In this document: positions 23,763-33,359 of the stretch, one piece after another | How positions within the stretch are numbered: position 1 is the first letter of the stretch | Layout of the letters: every line of letters starts with the position of its first letter | Notes under the pieces: generated by a model | What the model saw: the letters and a program-made list of their open reading frames with translations, nothing else | Told to the model about the DNA's origin: nothing | Databases searched by the model: none | Assembly (NCBI GenBank): GCA_025358925.1 | Contig: JANYHT010000033.1 | Location: forward strand, 124,001 to 188,000 | Origin: Gemmatimonadaceae bacterium | GTDB lineage: Bacteria; Gemmatimonadota; Gemmatimonadetes; Gemmatimonadales; Gemmatimonadaceae | Length of the DNA: 64,000 nt | Reading direction: 5' to 3' | Position numbers and translations under genes: made by a program

Positions 23763-26122
23763 CGACGTTGTCGCCGATGCTGGCGCGCAACATGGACGCT
23801 TATTGGCGCGCCGCAAACTATCTCTCTGTTGGGCAGATATATCTGCTCGACAACCCGTTGCTGACGACACCGCTTACGCTGGCGCACATCAAACCGCGGT
23901 TGCTGGGTCATTGGGGGACAACGCCCGGACTCAACTTTATTTATGTGCATTTGAATCGCGTGATCAAAGAACGCGAGTTGCACATGATGTATATCGCGGG
24001 ACCTGGTCACGGCGGACCGGGCATGGTGGCGAACGCGTACCTTGAGCGCACGTACTCGGAGGTGTATCCGCACATCTCACAGGATGCGATTGGCATGGCG
24101 CGCCTGTTCAAACAATTTTCATTTCCCGGTGGAATTCCCAGTCACGTTGCACCACAAACGCCCGGCTCGATTCACGAGGGTGGCGAATTGGGCTATTCGT
24201 TGTCGCACGCGTACGGCGCAGCGTTCGACAATCCCAATTTGATTGTCGCGTGTGTGGTGGGTGACGGCGAAGCCGAAACTGGGCCGCTCGCGACCAGTTG
24301 GCACTCCAACAAATTTTTAAATCCCGTCCATGACGGTGCGGTGCTGCCAATTTTGCATTTGAACGGATACAAGATTGCCGGGCCGACTGTATTAGCGCGC
24401 ATTCCGCGCGAGGAATTGGCGGCGCTGTTTCGAGGGTACGGTTACGTGCCCTATTTCGTCGAAGGTGCTGACCCGATGCAAGTGCACGAGTCCATGGCCG
24501 CGGCGCTTGATACCGTGGTCATCGAGATCGGTCGTATTCAACACGATGCACGCGCCAACGGATTTTCGAAGCGAGCGCTTTGGCCGATGATCATTCTGCG
24601 TACGCCGAAGGGTTGGACGGGACCAAAACATGTGGACGGATTGCAAACTGAGGGCTCGTTTCGCTCGCATCAGGTTCCGGTCACCGAGATGACGCAACCG
24701 GGTCACCTCGACATATTGGACTCGTGGCTGCGGAGCTACCGGCCACAGGAGCTGTTTGACGCAACGGGTCGGCTTATGCCCGAACTCGCAGCGCTGTCGC
24801 CGGTGGGCACAAATCGTATGAGCGCGAATCCGCATGCGAACGGCGGATTGTTGCTACGCGATCTGCAGATGCCCAACTTTCAAGATTATGCAGTGCGTGT
24901 GCTGCAACCCGGTGCCGTAGATGCCGAAGCGACGCGCGTACAAGGAGAGTTTATACGCGATGTCATCGCTCGGAACCCGGACAACTTTCGCGTATTCAGT
25001 CCTGACGAAACGAACTCGAATCGGTGGAATGCGGTGTTCGAGGTCACTGATCGATGCTCCACTGCGGAGATCAGGCCCACGGATGATCACGTGGCGCCTG
25101 ATGGCCGGGTGATGGAGATGTTGAGCGAACATCAATGCGAGGGCTGGCTAGAAGGCTATTTGCTTACCGGTCGACACGGTTTCTTTTCCTGCTACGAAGC
25201 GTTCATTCATATTGTTGATTCGATGTTTAACCAGCACGCGAAATGGTTGAAGGTGGCGAACGAGATTCCGTGGCGTCGTCCGATAGCGTCGCTCAACTAT
25301 TTACTCACGTCGCACGTGTGGCGTCAGGATCACAATGGATTCAGCCATCAGGATCCGGGTTTTATCGATCATGTTGTGAACAAAAAGGCGGAGGTGATTC
25401 GTGTGTATTTGCCTCCAGATGCGAACACACTGTTGTCGGTAACAGATCACTGTCTCCGCAGTCGCAACTATGTGAACGTGATTGTGGCAGGCAAACAACC
25501 GTCGTCGCAGTGGCTCTGCATGGAAGACGCGGTAACGCACTGTGCGGATGGTCTCGGTGTGTGGACTTGGGCCAGCAACGACAACGACGGTGAGCCTGAT
25601 GTCGTCATGGCGTGCTGCGGGGATGTGCCGACGCTTGAGACGCTCGCCGCCGTGGAATTCCTACTTGCACATATTCCCGACTTGAAAATTCGTGTAGTGA
25701 ATGTCGTGGATTTGATGAAGCTTCAACCGAGCAGCGAGCATCCGCATGGCTTAAGCGATTTGCAATTCGACGCGCTCTTCACCGTGGACAAGCCAATCAT
25801 CTTTGCGTATCACGGATACCCGTTGCTCATCCACAGACTGACGTATCGGCGGACGAATCACCCGAACCTGCATGTGCGCGGATTTAAAGAGGAAGGTACG
25901 ACAACCACTCCGTTCGACATGGTGGTGTTAAATGACATGGACCGATTCCATCTGGCCGAGGCCGTGATTGAACGTCTGCCTGACCTTGCGACGCGTGCCG
26001 GTCCAGCTCTCGCCGCCATTCATGCTGCACTCGCCAGACATAAACAATTCATTGCTGAGCACGGCGAAGATATGCCGGAAATTCGGAACTGGCGGTGGGC
26101 GCGGAATCCAGCAACGCATTGA
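23759..26122 (+). CDS. xfp: Phosphoketolase (xylulose-5-phosphate/fructose-6-phosphate)
   Basis: The 787-residue protein is the right length for XFP, a thiamine diphosphate enzyme that splits xylulose 5-phosphate (or fructose 6-phosphate) to acetyl phosphate and an aldose phosphate. Markers are [42 protein letters not shown], the TPP motif [11 protein letters not shown] and [11 protein letters not shown]. The C-terminal half carries [14 protein letters not shown] and the QW motif EIRNWRW near the end. The start ATG at 23759 sits in an ATGA overlap with ackA. The enzyme supplies AckA with acetyl phosphate. Confidence 0.96.
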   Translation: MTTLSPMLARNMDAYWRAANYLSVGQIYLLDNPLLTTPLTLAHIKPRLLGHWGTTPGLNFIYVHLNRVIKERELHMMYIAGPGHGGPGMVANAYLERTYSEVYPHISQDAIGMARLFKQFSFPGGIPSHVAPQTPGSIHEGGELGYSLSHAYGAAFDNPNLIVACVVGDGEAETGPLATSWHSNKFLNPVHDGAVLPILHLNGYKIAGPTVLARIPREELAALFRGYGYVPYFVEGADPMQVHESMAAALDTVVIEIGRIQHDARANGFSKRALWPMIILRTPKGWTGPKHVDGLQTEGSFRSHQVPVTEMTQPGHLDILDSWLRSYRPQELFDATGRLMPELAALSPVGTNRMSANPHANGGLLLRDLQMPNFQDYAVRVLQPGAVDAEATRVQGEFIRDVIARNPDNFRVFSPDETNSNRWNAVFEVTDRCSTAEIRPTDDHVAPDGRVMEMLSEHQCEGWLEGYLLTGRHGFFSCYEAFIHIVDSMFNQHAKWLKVANEIPWRRPIASLNYLLTSHVWRQDHNGFSHQDPGFIDHVVNKKAEVIRVYLPPDANTLLSVTDHCLRSRNYVNVIVAGKQPSSQWLCMEDAVTHCADGLGVWTWASNDNDGEPDVVMACCGDVPTLETLAAVEFLLAHIPDLKIRVVNVVDLMKLQPSSEHPHGLSDLQFDALFTVDKPIIFAYHGYPLLIHRLTYRRTNHPNLHVRGFKEEGTTTTPFDMVVLNDMDRFHLAEAVIERLPDLATRAGPALAAIHAALARHKQFIAEHGEDMPEIRNWRWARNPATH

Positions 26123-26129
26123 ACTTTAC

Positions 26130-26147
26130 GCGACATAAAATGTGCGC
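26130..26147. promoter_or_regulatory. ACAT/ATGT dyad upstream of the FixJ-like gene
   Basis: The core ACATAAAATGT is a perfect 11-base dyad flanked by GCG and GCGC, followed by an AT-rich stretch (ctatatttattgtatgc) that could hold a -10 element. It lies just after the xfp stop and 96 bases before the FixJ-like start. An operator or promoter element is possible. It lacks a U-tract, so it is not a standard terminator. Confidence 0.3.
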
Positions 26148-26242
26148 TATATTTATTGTATGCTACATTCGCAAGTAACTCAACAGTGATGCAGACTCTG
26201 CCGTTCCGTCGCCTCTGGCGCCCACGGCCGAGCATACGCGTA

Positions 26243-26875
26243 ATGGCCACTGCTCCGACGGTGTTTGTCGTCGAGAGCGATTCGTGCGAACGGGAAGCGT
26301 TTCAACGTTTTCTGGAAGGGGACGGCTTGATCGTGGAGAGCTATGCCTGCGCACAAGATTTTTTGAACGCGTTTCGGCCAAATCGTGAAGCGTGTTTGTT
26401 GACGGATGCCGATTTGCCCGGCATGCAGGGCGTTGAGCTCATGCAGCATCTGCGTCGTACTGGACACGCCGTACCCACGATCATTGTGACTGGATTTAAC
26501 AATGTGCCATTGGCTGTGGTCGCAATGAAGGCTGGCGCCTCCGACGTTATCGTAAAGCCGATCGGCAGAAACGAACTTCTCGCAACTATCACGCGTGCAC
26601 TGGCGGAGTCGCATGACGTCAGTACTCGCGTTGCGGGGCAGAAGGTGGCGAGCGAGCACATTGCCTGCCTAACTCCACGACAGCACGAGATCATGGTGCT
26701 TGTCCTCGCCGGTCAGCCAAGTAAGTGCATCGCGGCAAGTCTGCATATTAGCCAACGCACGGTTGAGAATCATCGAGCATCGATCATGAAGAAAACCGGC
26801 GCGCTGTCACTGCCAGCGCTCGCGAGGATGGCGTTTGCAGCAGACAGCAGCGCGAGACTTTCCGCAATTCGTTGA
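26243..26875 (+). CDS. FixJ/NarL-type LuxR response regulator
   Basis: The 210-residue protein has a receiver domain (residues 1-120) with Asp55 in LLTDADLPGM, Thr in IIVTGFNN and Lys in VIVKPIGR. A LuxR-type HTH follows, with LTPRQHEIMVLVLAGQPSKCIA and ISQRTVENHRASIMKKTG. This arrangement is that of FixJ, TodT and StyR-type regulators. The start at ATG 26243 (MATAPTVFVVE) removes a 29-residue Arg-rich extension. No matching kinase is adjacent. It follows xfp after about 120 bases and ends 10 bases before the convergent copper ATPase stop; a role in either system is unproven. Confidence 0.88.
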   Translation: MATAPTVFVVESDSCEREAFQRFLEGDGLIVESYACAQDFLNAFRPNREACLLTDADLPGMQGVELMQHLRRTGHAVPTIIVTGFNNVPLAVVAMKAGASDVIVKPIGRNELLATITRALAESHDVSTRVAGQKVASEHIACLTPRQHEIMVLVLAGQPSKCIAASLHISQRTVENHRASIMKKTGALSLPALARMAFAADSSARLSAIR

Positions 26876-26885
26876 GAAGCATTTT

Positions 26886-28946
26886 TTATGTGGGCGTCAG
26901 TTTCGTACGCTTGAGCAACAGCGCATTGATTGCCACGACAAGCGTGCTTCCGGACATAGAGAGCGCGGCGACTTCGGGGCTGAGTACGAAGGGATATAGA
27001 ACGCCGGCTGCGAGTGGAAATGCAATGGTGTTGTAGCCCACCGCCCACCACAGGTTCTGCCGCATTTTGCGGAGCGTCGCACGCGAGAGTTCAATGGCGG
27101 CAACGATGTCGTACGGATCACTTTTCATCAGCACGACATCGGCACTTTCCATTGCGACATCAGTGCCAGCACCAATAGCAAATCCAACATCAGCCTGTGT
27201 GAGTGCCGGTGCATCGTTCACACCGTCGCCCACCATCCCGACTTTTTTGCCGTTGCTCTGCAACGCTTTCACCTTCTCCGCTTTCTGTGCGGGCAATACA
27301 TCAGCCAGCACGATGTCGATGCCGAGATCCGCGGCGATGCGTTTCGCGGTGGCTGCGTTATCACCAGTCAACATCACGACTTCGATTTTCTGTTCGCGCA
27401 GTCGTGCGACGGTCGCTGTCGCTGTGGGTCGAATCGCATCAGCGATGGCGATGAGGCCGATCACTCGGCCCGCTTGTGCAACGTGCACGACGGTGCGACC
27501 ATCTCCTTGCAATCGTGTCGCATCGGCCTCGAGCGCACCGAGCGAGAATTTCTGCGTGTCCATCAACAATCGATTGCCGAGAAATACCGTGCCGCCAATT
27601 GTCTCGGCGCGTGCGCCCATGCCATCGAGGCTTTGAAATCCCGTTGGTGCCGTCACGGAAAGTTTTGCTGCGCGGCGTACAATCGCTTGCGCCAGTGGGT
27701 GATCAGATCCTTGCTCGACCGCGGCAGCAGCGATGAGCAGCGCATCCTCCGAAACGTTATCCGCCAGCACGAGGTCAACGACTTCGGGCTGCCCGACGGT
27801 GAGTGTACCGGTCTTGTCGAAGACAATCACGTTGAGTTTCGTCGCGTCTTCCAACGCCGCAGCATTCTTGAATAGAATGCCGTGCGTTGCGCCGAGCCCC
27901 GTTCCGACCATCACGGCCATTGGTGTGGCTAGTCCCAACGCGTCCGGACACGCAATCACAAAGACGGTGATGGTCATTGTCACGGCAAAGAGTAGTGGTT
28001 GTCCGATCCACCAGAACCAGACGGCAAAGGTGGCGAGGCCAATCACGATTGCCGCAATAACGAGCCACTGCGCCGCTTTGTCGGCAAGGAGTTGGGCTGG
28101 CGCTTTTGAGCTTTGCGCTTGTTGTACAAGCTTGACGATTTGCGCGAGCGCTGAGTCAGCGCCGACTTTGGTTGCTTTATAGCGAAAGCTGCCGCTCTTG
28201 TTGATGGTGGCGCCAATGACAGTGGATCCCGGATTCTTTTGGACTGGCATGGACTCGCCAGTCAGCATGGATTCGTCAACGAGTGAGTCGCCAGACTCAA
28301 TCGTTCCGTCAACGGGAATCTTGTTGCCGGGCCTGATGACGACAATTTCGCCTGCCACAACTTCCGCTGTTGGGACCTGAACTTCGACGCCGTTGCGCAG
28401 CACCGCCGCCATGGTGGGCGTGAGATTCATCAACGCCTTAATCGCGGACGATGCGCCGGCGCGTGCGCGCATTTCGAGCCAGTGGCCAAGCAGGATGAAG
28501 ACTAATAACACAGAGACTGCTTCGAAAAATTGACCTCCCGCTTCGAAGAAGAACGTGCTTCCGACGCTAAAGAGATATCCGGTGCCAACGCTGAGAACGA
28601 TCAGCGCGGACATTCCCAATACGCCCTTTCGAAGCTGGCGCCACGCCGAAACGAAAAACGGCCAGCTGGGATAGAGCACCGCGGCGCTTGCGAGAAAAAA
28701 GAGCCAGAGACCGAGTCTGACTCCGAACGGTGGAGTCGGTGGTGTGAAGACGCCGCCCATAGGGGCGTAGATGAAAATTGGTATCGTAAAGAACAAGCAG
28801 ATCCAGAAGCGATTGCGCATGTCGCGAACCATGGCGGACATGTCCTCACCACTGTGGCCCATGTCATGCGCCATGTCGGCGGCCATCGCGGGGGGCGCGT
28901 TTGGTGGCGCGTCATGCCCTTCGTGGACTTCGTGACCGGTGTTCAT
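26886..28946 (-). CDS. CopB-like P1B-type copper/silver ATPase with CPD motif
   Basis: The 686-residue P-type ATPase lacks an N-terminal HMA domain and instead has a His/Met-rich leader ([26 protein letters not shown]) as in CopB. It has eight membrane segments, the phosphorylation motif [20 protein letters not shown] and HP in GSDHPLAQ. The transmembrane metal motif is [12 protein letters not shown], where CopA has CPC and CopB has CPH, so the third residue is Asp. It probably exports copper or silver to the periplasm. The ATG at 28946 is preceded by GAGGTC. It lies 22 bases after ppk2 on the same strand. The metal specificity is uncertain because of the CPD triad. Confidence 0.9.
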   Translation of the reverse strand: MNTGHEVHEGHDAPPNAPPAMAADMAHDMGHSGEDMSAMVRDMRNRFWICLFFTIPIFIYAPMGGVFTPPTPPFGVRLGLWLFFLASAAVLYPSWPFFVSAWRQLRKGVLGMSALIVLSVGTGYLFSVGSTFFFEAGGQFFEAVSVLLVFILLGHWLEMRARAGASSAIKALMNLTPTMAAVLRNGVEVQVPTAEVVAGEIVVIRPGNKIPVDGTIESGDSLVDESMLTGESMPVQKNPGSTVIGATINKSGSFRYKATKVGADSALAQIVKLVQQAQSSKAPAQLLADKAAQWLVIAAIVIGLATFAVWFWWIGQPLLFAVTMTITVFVIACPDALGLATPMAVMVGTGLGATHGILFKNAAALEDATKLNVIVFDKTGTLTVGQPEVVDLVLADNVSEDALLIAAAAVEQGSDHPLAQAIVRRAAKLSVTAPTGFQSLDGMGARAETIGGTVFLGNRLLMDTQKFSLGALEADATRLQGDGRTVVHVAQAGRVIGLIAIADAIRPTATATVARLREQKIEVVMLTGDNAATAKRIAADLGIDIVLADVLPAQKAEKVKALQSNGKKVGMVGDGVNDAPALTQADVGFAIGAGTDVAMESADVVLMKSDPYDIVAAIELSRATLRKMRQNLWWAVGYNTIAFPLAAGVLYPFVLSPEVAALSMSGSTLVVAINALLLKRTKLTPT

Positions 28947-28968
28947 GTTCGGACCTCGAGTGACGGTT

Positions 28969-29802
28969 TCAACGCGCTAATCGCCCCGTTTCGAGGTCTT
29001 CTGGTTTGAACTCGAAGACGACGCTGTGATCGGGCCGGACGAGCTTCTTCTTTTTCCCAGCGTAATGCAGCCGCGAGAGTATGTCGCGCATCAGGTTTAG
29101 GCGGGCTGCTCGCTTGTTATCGGCGCGCACGACATGCCAAGGAGCAATCGCGGTGTGTGTTTGTAAAAGCATCGCATCTCGTGCCTCAGAATACGCGTTC
29201 CACTGTTCGATGGCTACGTCGTCAACCGGACTCGTCTTCCACTGCTTGAGCGGGTCATGTTTTCGGTCGGCCAGCCTTCGTCGCTGTTCGTCTTTGCAAA
29301 TATCGAGATAGTACTTGAAGAGCGTGGTTCCGGAGTTCACGAGCATTTCTTCAAACTTTGGAACCGATTGCATAAACTCTTTGTGTTCTTCGTTCGAACA
29401 GAATCCCAGCACGTGCTCAACACCGGCGCGATTGTACCAACTGCGGTTAAAGAGGACGAACTCGCCCAAGGACGGCAGGTGAGCGACGTAGCGCTGAAAG
29501 TACCACGCACCGCGTTCGCGATCTGATGGTCTGCCGAGCGCGACGACGCGGGTTTCTCGCGGACTTAAGTATTCAACAATGCGCTTCACGCTGCCGTCTT
29601 TTCCGGCGGCATCGCGACCTTCGAGGAGGATGAGAATTTTGTCGCCGCGATCAATGGCGGACCGTTGCAGCTTGACGAGCTCGACTTGCAACGCGCGCAA
29701 CTGCGATTTGTAGCGCTTCTTCTCGGAGCCGTCAACGACGACTTTTTCGTCTGCGAGTGCTGCGGCTTCAGGGTCATCAGCAACGTCCGTCTGGTGCGCC
29801 AT
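28969..29802 (-). CDS. ppk2: Polyphosphate kinase 2 (PPK2 class I)
   Basis: The 277-residue protein is a PPK2-family kinase that phosphorylates nucleoside diphosphates with polyphosphate, or the reverse. It has Walker A in [12 protein letters not shown] (residues 58-69), Walker B in [12 protein letters not shown], the lid region around [14 protein letters not shown], and the usual one-domain length. The ATG at 29802 ([10 protein letters not shown]) is taken; the open frame upstream encodes no family sequence. It sits 22 bases before the copper ATPase, so polyphosphate metabolism may be linked to metal export. PPK2 subclass and preferred nucleotide cannot be read from sequence. Confidence 0.93.
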   Translation of the reverse strand: MAHQTDVADDPEAAALADEKVVVDGSEKKRYKSQLRALQVELVKLQRSAIDRGDKILILLEGRDAAGKDGSVKRIVEYLSPRETRVVALGRPSDRERGAWYFQRYVAHLPSLGEFVLFNRSWYNRAGVEHVLGFCSNEEHKEFMQSVPKFEEMLVNSGTTLFKYYLDICKDEQRRRLADRKHDPLKQWKTSPVDDVAIEQWNAYSEARDAMLLQTHTAIAPWHVVRADNKRAARLNLMRDILSRLHYAGKKKKLVRPDHSVVFEFKPEDLETGRLAR

Positions 29803-30014
29803 AGTATGTCGATGTGAATGCGTGGTTGTGGGCGGCCTTTGATGACGCACGTATGACAGCAACGTCTGCAAGAAGCATGACGCGCATACGAGGTGAGACT
29901 GAAGTTGCTCTAGGTAATTCCCGAGGCTGACGATTGTGCTTGGCCGAGATAGTGTCACATATGACCTTCCCGGAGCACACGCCGTTTTTCGCACGCAGAT
30001 CACGGAGACTTCAT

Positions 30015-30158
30015 ATGTCATGGTTGATCACGAACTGGTTCTGGCTGCTGATCTTTTTCGCATTCATCGCGATGCATCTCTTCGGCCATGGAGACCATGC
30101 GGGTCACGGCACGCACGACCAATCGTCGAAGCAACAGGGTAAGGACGCCGATGCTTAA
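30015..30158 (+). CDS. DUF2933-like small membrane protein
   Basis: The 47-residue protein has one membrane helix (residues 3-22) followed by a His-rich tail with HLFGHGDHAGHGTHDQ. This is typical of DUF2933 proteins, which travel with copper and heavy-metal resistance genes. The His clusters could bind metal at the membrane surface. A CACGGAGA ribosome site precedes the ATG. Its last 8 bases overlap the start of the next gene, also a small membrane protein. Role unknown; context suggests metal handling. Confidence 0.75.
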   Translation: MSWLITNWFWLLIFFAFIAMHLFGHGDHAGHGTHDQSSKQQGKDADA

Positions 30159-30420
30159 TCTCAAAGTGGTGAGTTGGTCTCTCGGGCTCTTGTCCGCGAT
30201 CAGCTTTGTTCTCTGTGTGATTTACGGACTTGTTGTACCGGAAAGCATGCATGCATCGCAATTTTTAGAGATAATACTGCCGGCGTTTAAATGGCTCTCC
30301 TTTTGGGGGTTTTGCTTAGGATTGCTGGAAAGCTTTCTGTATGGTGTGTACATCGGATTCGTCTTCGTGCCGATCTATAACGCGCTCAGTCGCCGCTGGG
30401 GTACGTCAACGAAACGGTAG
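30151..30420 (+). CDS. DUF5676-like small membrane protein
   Basis: The 89-residue protein has two hydrophobic segments, LNLKVVSWSLGLLSAISFVL and LSFWGFCLGLLESFLYGVYIGF, in the DUF5676 pattern found near metal resistance genes. The start ATG at 30151 overlaps the previous gene by 8 bases, indicating coupling. It is followed after 3 bases by the MFS transporter gene. The ORF upstream of 30151 is an extension with no family match. Function unknown. Confidence 0.7.
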   Translation: MLNLKVVSWSLGLLSAISFVLCVIYGLVVPESMHASQFLEIILPAFKWLSFWGFCLGLLESFLYGVYIGFVFVPIYNALSRRWGTSTKR

Positions 30421-30423
30421 CAA

Positions 30424-31644
30424 ATGCGCCAACACTTGCTGGTGCTCCTCGCCTGTGTCTTTGTCGCGATGACTGGCGTGGGCATCACGATCCCCGTGCT
30501 TCCTTTCTACGTCGAACGTCTCGCGCTGCGAGCTGGCACGTCGAAGCAATCCGTCATCATGCACGTGACATTGCTCACCGCTGTCTATGCATTCATGCAA
30601 CTGTTTTTCGCGCCAGTGTGGGGACGATTGTCGGATCGGTTCGGCAGACGACCGCTCATTCTCATGGGGATTGCGGGCTATGTCATCGCTCAGATCTTGT
30701 TCGGCCTAGCAACCTCGCTGTGGCTTCTCTATACCGCACGCATATTGGGTGGTGTACTCTCATCGGCAACGTTACCGGTGTCCGCGGCATACGTCGCGGA
30801 CCTCACCGACGATACCGAGCGTGCGCGCGGCATGGCGTGGCTCGGCACTGCCGTCAGCTTGGGATTTGTGGTGGGTCCGGCACTGGGTGGCGTGGTATCA
30901 CGAGCTCCGTGGCACATGACCGCGCGCTACGGGCACCTGATGATGGATAGCTTTTCCATTCCATTTTTTGCAGCTGCAGCTCTGGGCGTGCTGACCCTTG
31001 GTGCCGCGATGCGTTGGCTGCCAGAGTCGCTTGCGGTCAAGACACGGGTTGTCGGCGTCGTCCATCCACCTGCGGACGTTGGAATGTTCGCGAACGGCCT
31101 CCTTTCGTTGCTTTGCTTAGCGGCCATTGCGCCGCTCGGCTTGGCGCTTTTCGAAGCAACGTTTGCTCTCTATGCACGCGAAACACTAAACTATGGTCTT
31201 GGCGCTATCAGCGCCGTCTTCGTAGTCTGTGGCATAGTCATGACCATTTTTCAGATTGGCGCAGTGAGCATGTTGTCAGGCCGCGTTCGCGAGATGTATC
31301 AGATCAGCCTTGGCTTCGCATTCATGGGTACAGGCTTCGGCTTTTTACTCTTGGCTCGTGGTACGGTGACCGTGTTGATAATGGTTGGCCTGCTAGCGTT
31401 GGGCACATCACTGATCGCGCCGAATCTCGCGTCAGCGATCTCGAAGCGTAGCGGCACGCACCGCGTTGGCGCCGTGCTCGGTGTGCAGAACGCGGCGAGT
31501 AGTCTCGGCCAAGCCAGCGGACCACTGCTCGGCGGCGCGCTGTTTGTGTGGAACATCAACGCGCCGTATGTGGTAGCTGGCGCGTTGTTGCTTATTGTCG
31601 CGATCGTGCTTGCGTGGACTTCGATCACGGCACGAGACACGTAA
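30424..31644 (+). CDS. MFS transporter, TetA-like (12 transmembrane)
   Basis: The 406-residue protein has the major-facilitator pattern of 12 membrane segments. Motif A is in APVWGRLSDRFGRRPLI (loop 2-3) and the motif C-like region is in GFVVGPALGG (TM5). The length and pattern fit drug or metal efflux of the TetA/MdtG type. The start ATG at 30424 is 3 bases after the DUF5676 stop, so it is co-transcribed with the two small membrane genes. The substrate is unknown; context suggests a metal or a metal complex. It converges with the cytochrome c gene on the other strand. Confidence 0.88.
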   Translation: MRQHLLVLLACVFVAMTGVGITIPVLPFYVERLALRAGTSKQSVIMHVTLLTAVYAFMQLFFAPVWGRLSDRFGRRPLILMGIAGYVIAQILFGLATSLWLLYTARILGGVLSSATLPVSAAYVADLTDDTERARGMAWLGTAVSLGFVVGPALGGVVSRAPWHMTARYGHLMMDSFSIPFFAAAALGVLTLGAAMRWLPESLAVKTRVVGVVHPPADVGMFANGLLSLLCLAAIAPLGLALFEATFALYARETLNYGLGAISAVFVVCGIVMTIFQIGAVSMLSGRVREMYQISLGFAFMGTGFGFLLLARGTVTVLIMVGLLALGTSLIAPNLASAISKRSGTHRVGAVLGVQNAASSLGQASGPLLGGALFVWNINAPYVVAGALLLIVAIVLAWTSITARDT

Positions 31645-31675
31645 CACAAAATCGTTGTGATGACGCGTTTCGATC

Positions 31676-32044
31676 TTAGCTCTTCTTTGCGAGCGTGTGA
31701 ATGTATTTCACCGTTGCTTCGATCTCGGCGGCTGTCAGCTTGTCCTTGAACGGCAACATATCGCCTTTGCCATTGGTGATAGCCGAGATAAACTCTTTGT
31801 GCTGGTGCGTTGCAAAGAATGTAGAATCGACAAACGTTGCAATGTTTTTGTACTGCTGGCGTGCCGCTTTGGTCGGAGCGCCCAAAACGCCGTGACACTG
31901 CTTGCAGTTTTTCGCATACAACGCTTTGCCGTCGACCTCTTGCGGCACCAGTATGGCTTGTTTCAAGCGGCTGCCGTGCAAAGGTGCGCGTAAACTGAAC
32001 ACGGCCGCTGCTGCGACAACCATTGAAAGCGAGAATACGTTCAT
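31676..32044 (-). CDS. Small exported cytochrome c
   Basis: The 122-residue protein has a signal sequence of about 20 residues and one heme site, CKQCH, in LYAKNCKQCHGVLGAP, with a later Met ligand candidate in GKGDMLPFKDKLT. It is a class I cytochrome c of about 100 residues in mature form. It is the last gene of the minus-strand run Rieske, cytochrome b/c, cytochrome-porin, cytochrome c, lying 60 bases after the cytochrome-porin gene. It could be the soluble periplasmic electron carrier between the outer membrane cytochrome-porin and the bc-type complex. Confidence 0.9.
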   Translation of the reverse strand: MNVFSLSMVVAAAAVFSLRAPLHGSRLKQAILVPQEVDGKALYAKNCKQCHGVLGAPTKAARQQYKNIATFVDSTFFATHQHKEFISAITNGKGDMLPFKDKLTAAEIEATVKYIHTLAKKS

Positions 32045-32104
32045 GGGGATGTACCTGAGTTGAAATGGATAGGGATCACGTCGTTGTATCGCGGCGACGG
32101 TATG

Positions 32105-33298
32105 CTAGAACGCTACGAAGAGTTGGAATGAAATACCGTTTCTTCGCGGAGCGCGCGTAAGCTGCGGTAAGTCGCGAAAATACTCTACGCCGAGACGTAG
32201 ATATTCAGGTAAGGTTGCCGGTATCACGCTGCCCACGACGACGCGACGCAATCCGTCGTCGGATTCGTTACGGTTGGGGTCGAGAAATTCGTAGCGCCCA
32301 AATACGGTCCAGTGAGTCTTCGGCATGGAATATCCGCCGTATACCCAGTACCCAGAGCCAGTCGCGGTGACGCTTGTAATTGCTGTCGTCAGCGGTAGGC
32401 GTGAATCATTGCTGTAGACATATCCACCCAGCACTTCAAAAGGGCCGAGAAATTTGTTCGCCGTCGCGGCAAGCCTGTAATAGCGCGAAGACAAATCAGC
32501 AGCGGTTGCATCGAGCCCTGCGATGCGCCCGAAGTATCCGATTGCAGTAACGCCAGAACCAGCGTCATCCCACATAAACTGATTTGAAATCAGCACATCG
32601 TTTTTTGTGCTTGCTCCACCTTCTGAGCCATCAGACGTCGGAGCGCTCAAGCCATTGAGTATCTGAACGGACGTTCGGTTTTTTCCACCAATGACATAAA
32701 AGGCTTCAACTCCTGCTTGATCGCCAGCAAAACGAAACGGAATACCAGCAGTCGTTGGCTCGGCGAGCGGTAACGGCACAAGAATACCGGTCGGACGGTC
32801 GAAGCCCGCGAGCGCACCACCAACAAGCAAGTGTCCCGTTCCAGCACGAACGCCGCCGTACCCGCCTTCTTTACCCCACACGCCGCTCACAATCGCTACG
32901 AGATCCACGTTGCCTGCTTCTTGACGTTCAAGTTCGAAGTATGCCCCGTAGTTTTTGCCGAGACCGCCCGCTGCGAAGACGCTTACGGCGGGTGATGAAA
33001 GTCCATTTACATCCGCGGGTTCGCGTTGCGTTTTGGAAAGGCTGTACTGAAGAATGCCGCGCGTGGAGAAATACTCTTCCATCTTTTTGACTTCCATATT
33101 TTCACCGATCTCGTTCGGCATTCGGTAGCCAGCCCATTTAAACGAAAATCCGGTTGCGTTCAGTCGCGGGACCGCTGGGTAATGGCAACTAGCACACTTC
33201 ATGTTGTATTTTCTCGCCCACGCCGGAAGCGCTGCGCTTGTTTCGGGTGCAAGCGCGATCAGAGTTAGAGCAGTGAGCACGAGGGTGCTTTGGCGCAT
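32105..33298 (-). CDS. Cyc2-like fused monoheme cytochrome c / outer membrane porin
   Basis: The 397-residue protein has a signal peptide (about residues 1-22), one heme site CASCH at residues 35-39 and, after it, the family-like run LNATGFSFKWAGYRM. The rest (about 60-397) is made of alternating hydrophobic and polar strands with loops, ending in QLFVAF, a terminal aromatic typical of beta-barrels. This layout, one N-terminal heme plus a porin barrel, is that of Cyc2, the outer membrane Fe(II) oxidase. The ATG at 33298 (MRQSTLVLTALTLIALAP) is taken; the long upstream extension is not coding. It lies between a bc-type complex and a small cytochrome c. Iron oxidation is an inference. Confidence 0.72.
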   Translation of the reverse strand: MRQSTLVLTALTLIALAPETSAALPAWARKYNMKCASCHYPAVPRLNATGFSFKWAGYRMPNEIGENMEVKKMEEYFSTRGILQYSLSKTQREPADVNGLSSPAVSVFAAGGLGKNYGAYFELERQEAGNVDLVAIVSGVWGKEGGYGGVRAGTGHLLVGGALAGFDRPTGILVPLPLAEPTTAGIPFRFAGDQAGVEAFYVIGGKNRTSVQILNGLSAPTSDGSEGGASTKNDVLISNQFMWDDAGSGVTAIGYFGRIAGLDATAADLSSRYYRLAATANKFLGPFEVLGGYVYSNDSRLPLTTAITSVTATGSGYWVYGGYSMPKTHWTVFGRYEFLDPNRNESDDGLRRVVVGSVIPATLPEYLRLGVEYFRDLPQLTRAPRRNGISFQLFVAF

Positions 33299-33359
33299 GC
33301 GACGATCTCCACGGTGAATCGAGACACAAACAACAAACAGAGCAGGCGCGTTGCCTGCG

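Noticed and set aside
31645-31675. Small hairpin CACAA/TTGTG as a terminator between the MFS and cytochrome c genes
   Set aside because: The stem is only five bases and lacks a clear T-tract in either direction.
32647-32847. Minus-strand shadow frame inside the cytochrome-porin gene
   Set aside because: It lies in another frame of a gene with a clear signal peptide and heme motif, and shows no motif of its own.
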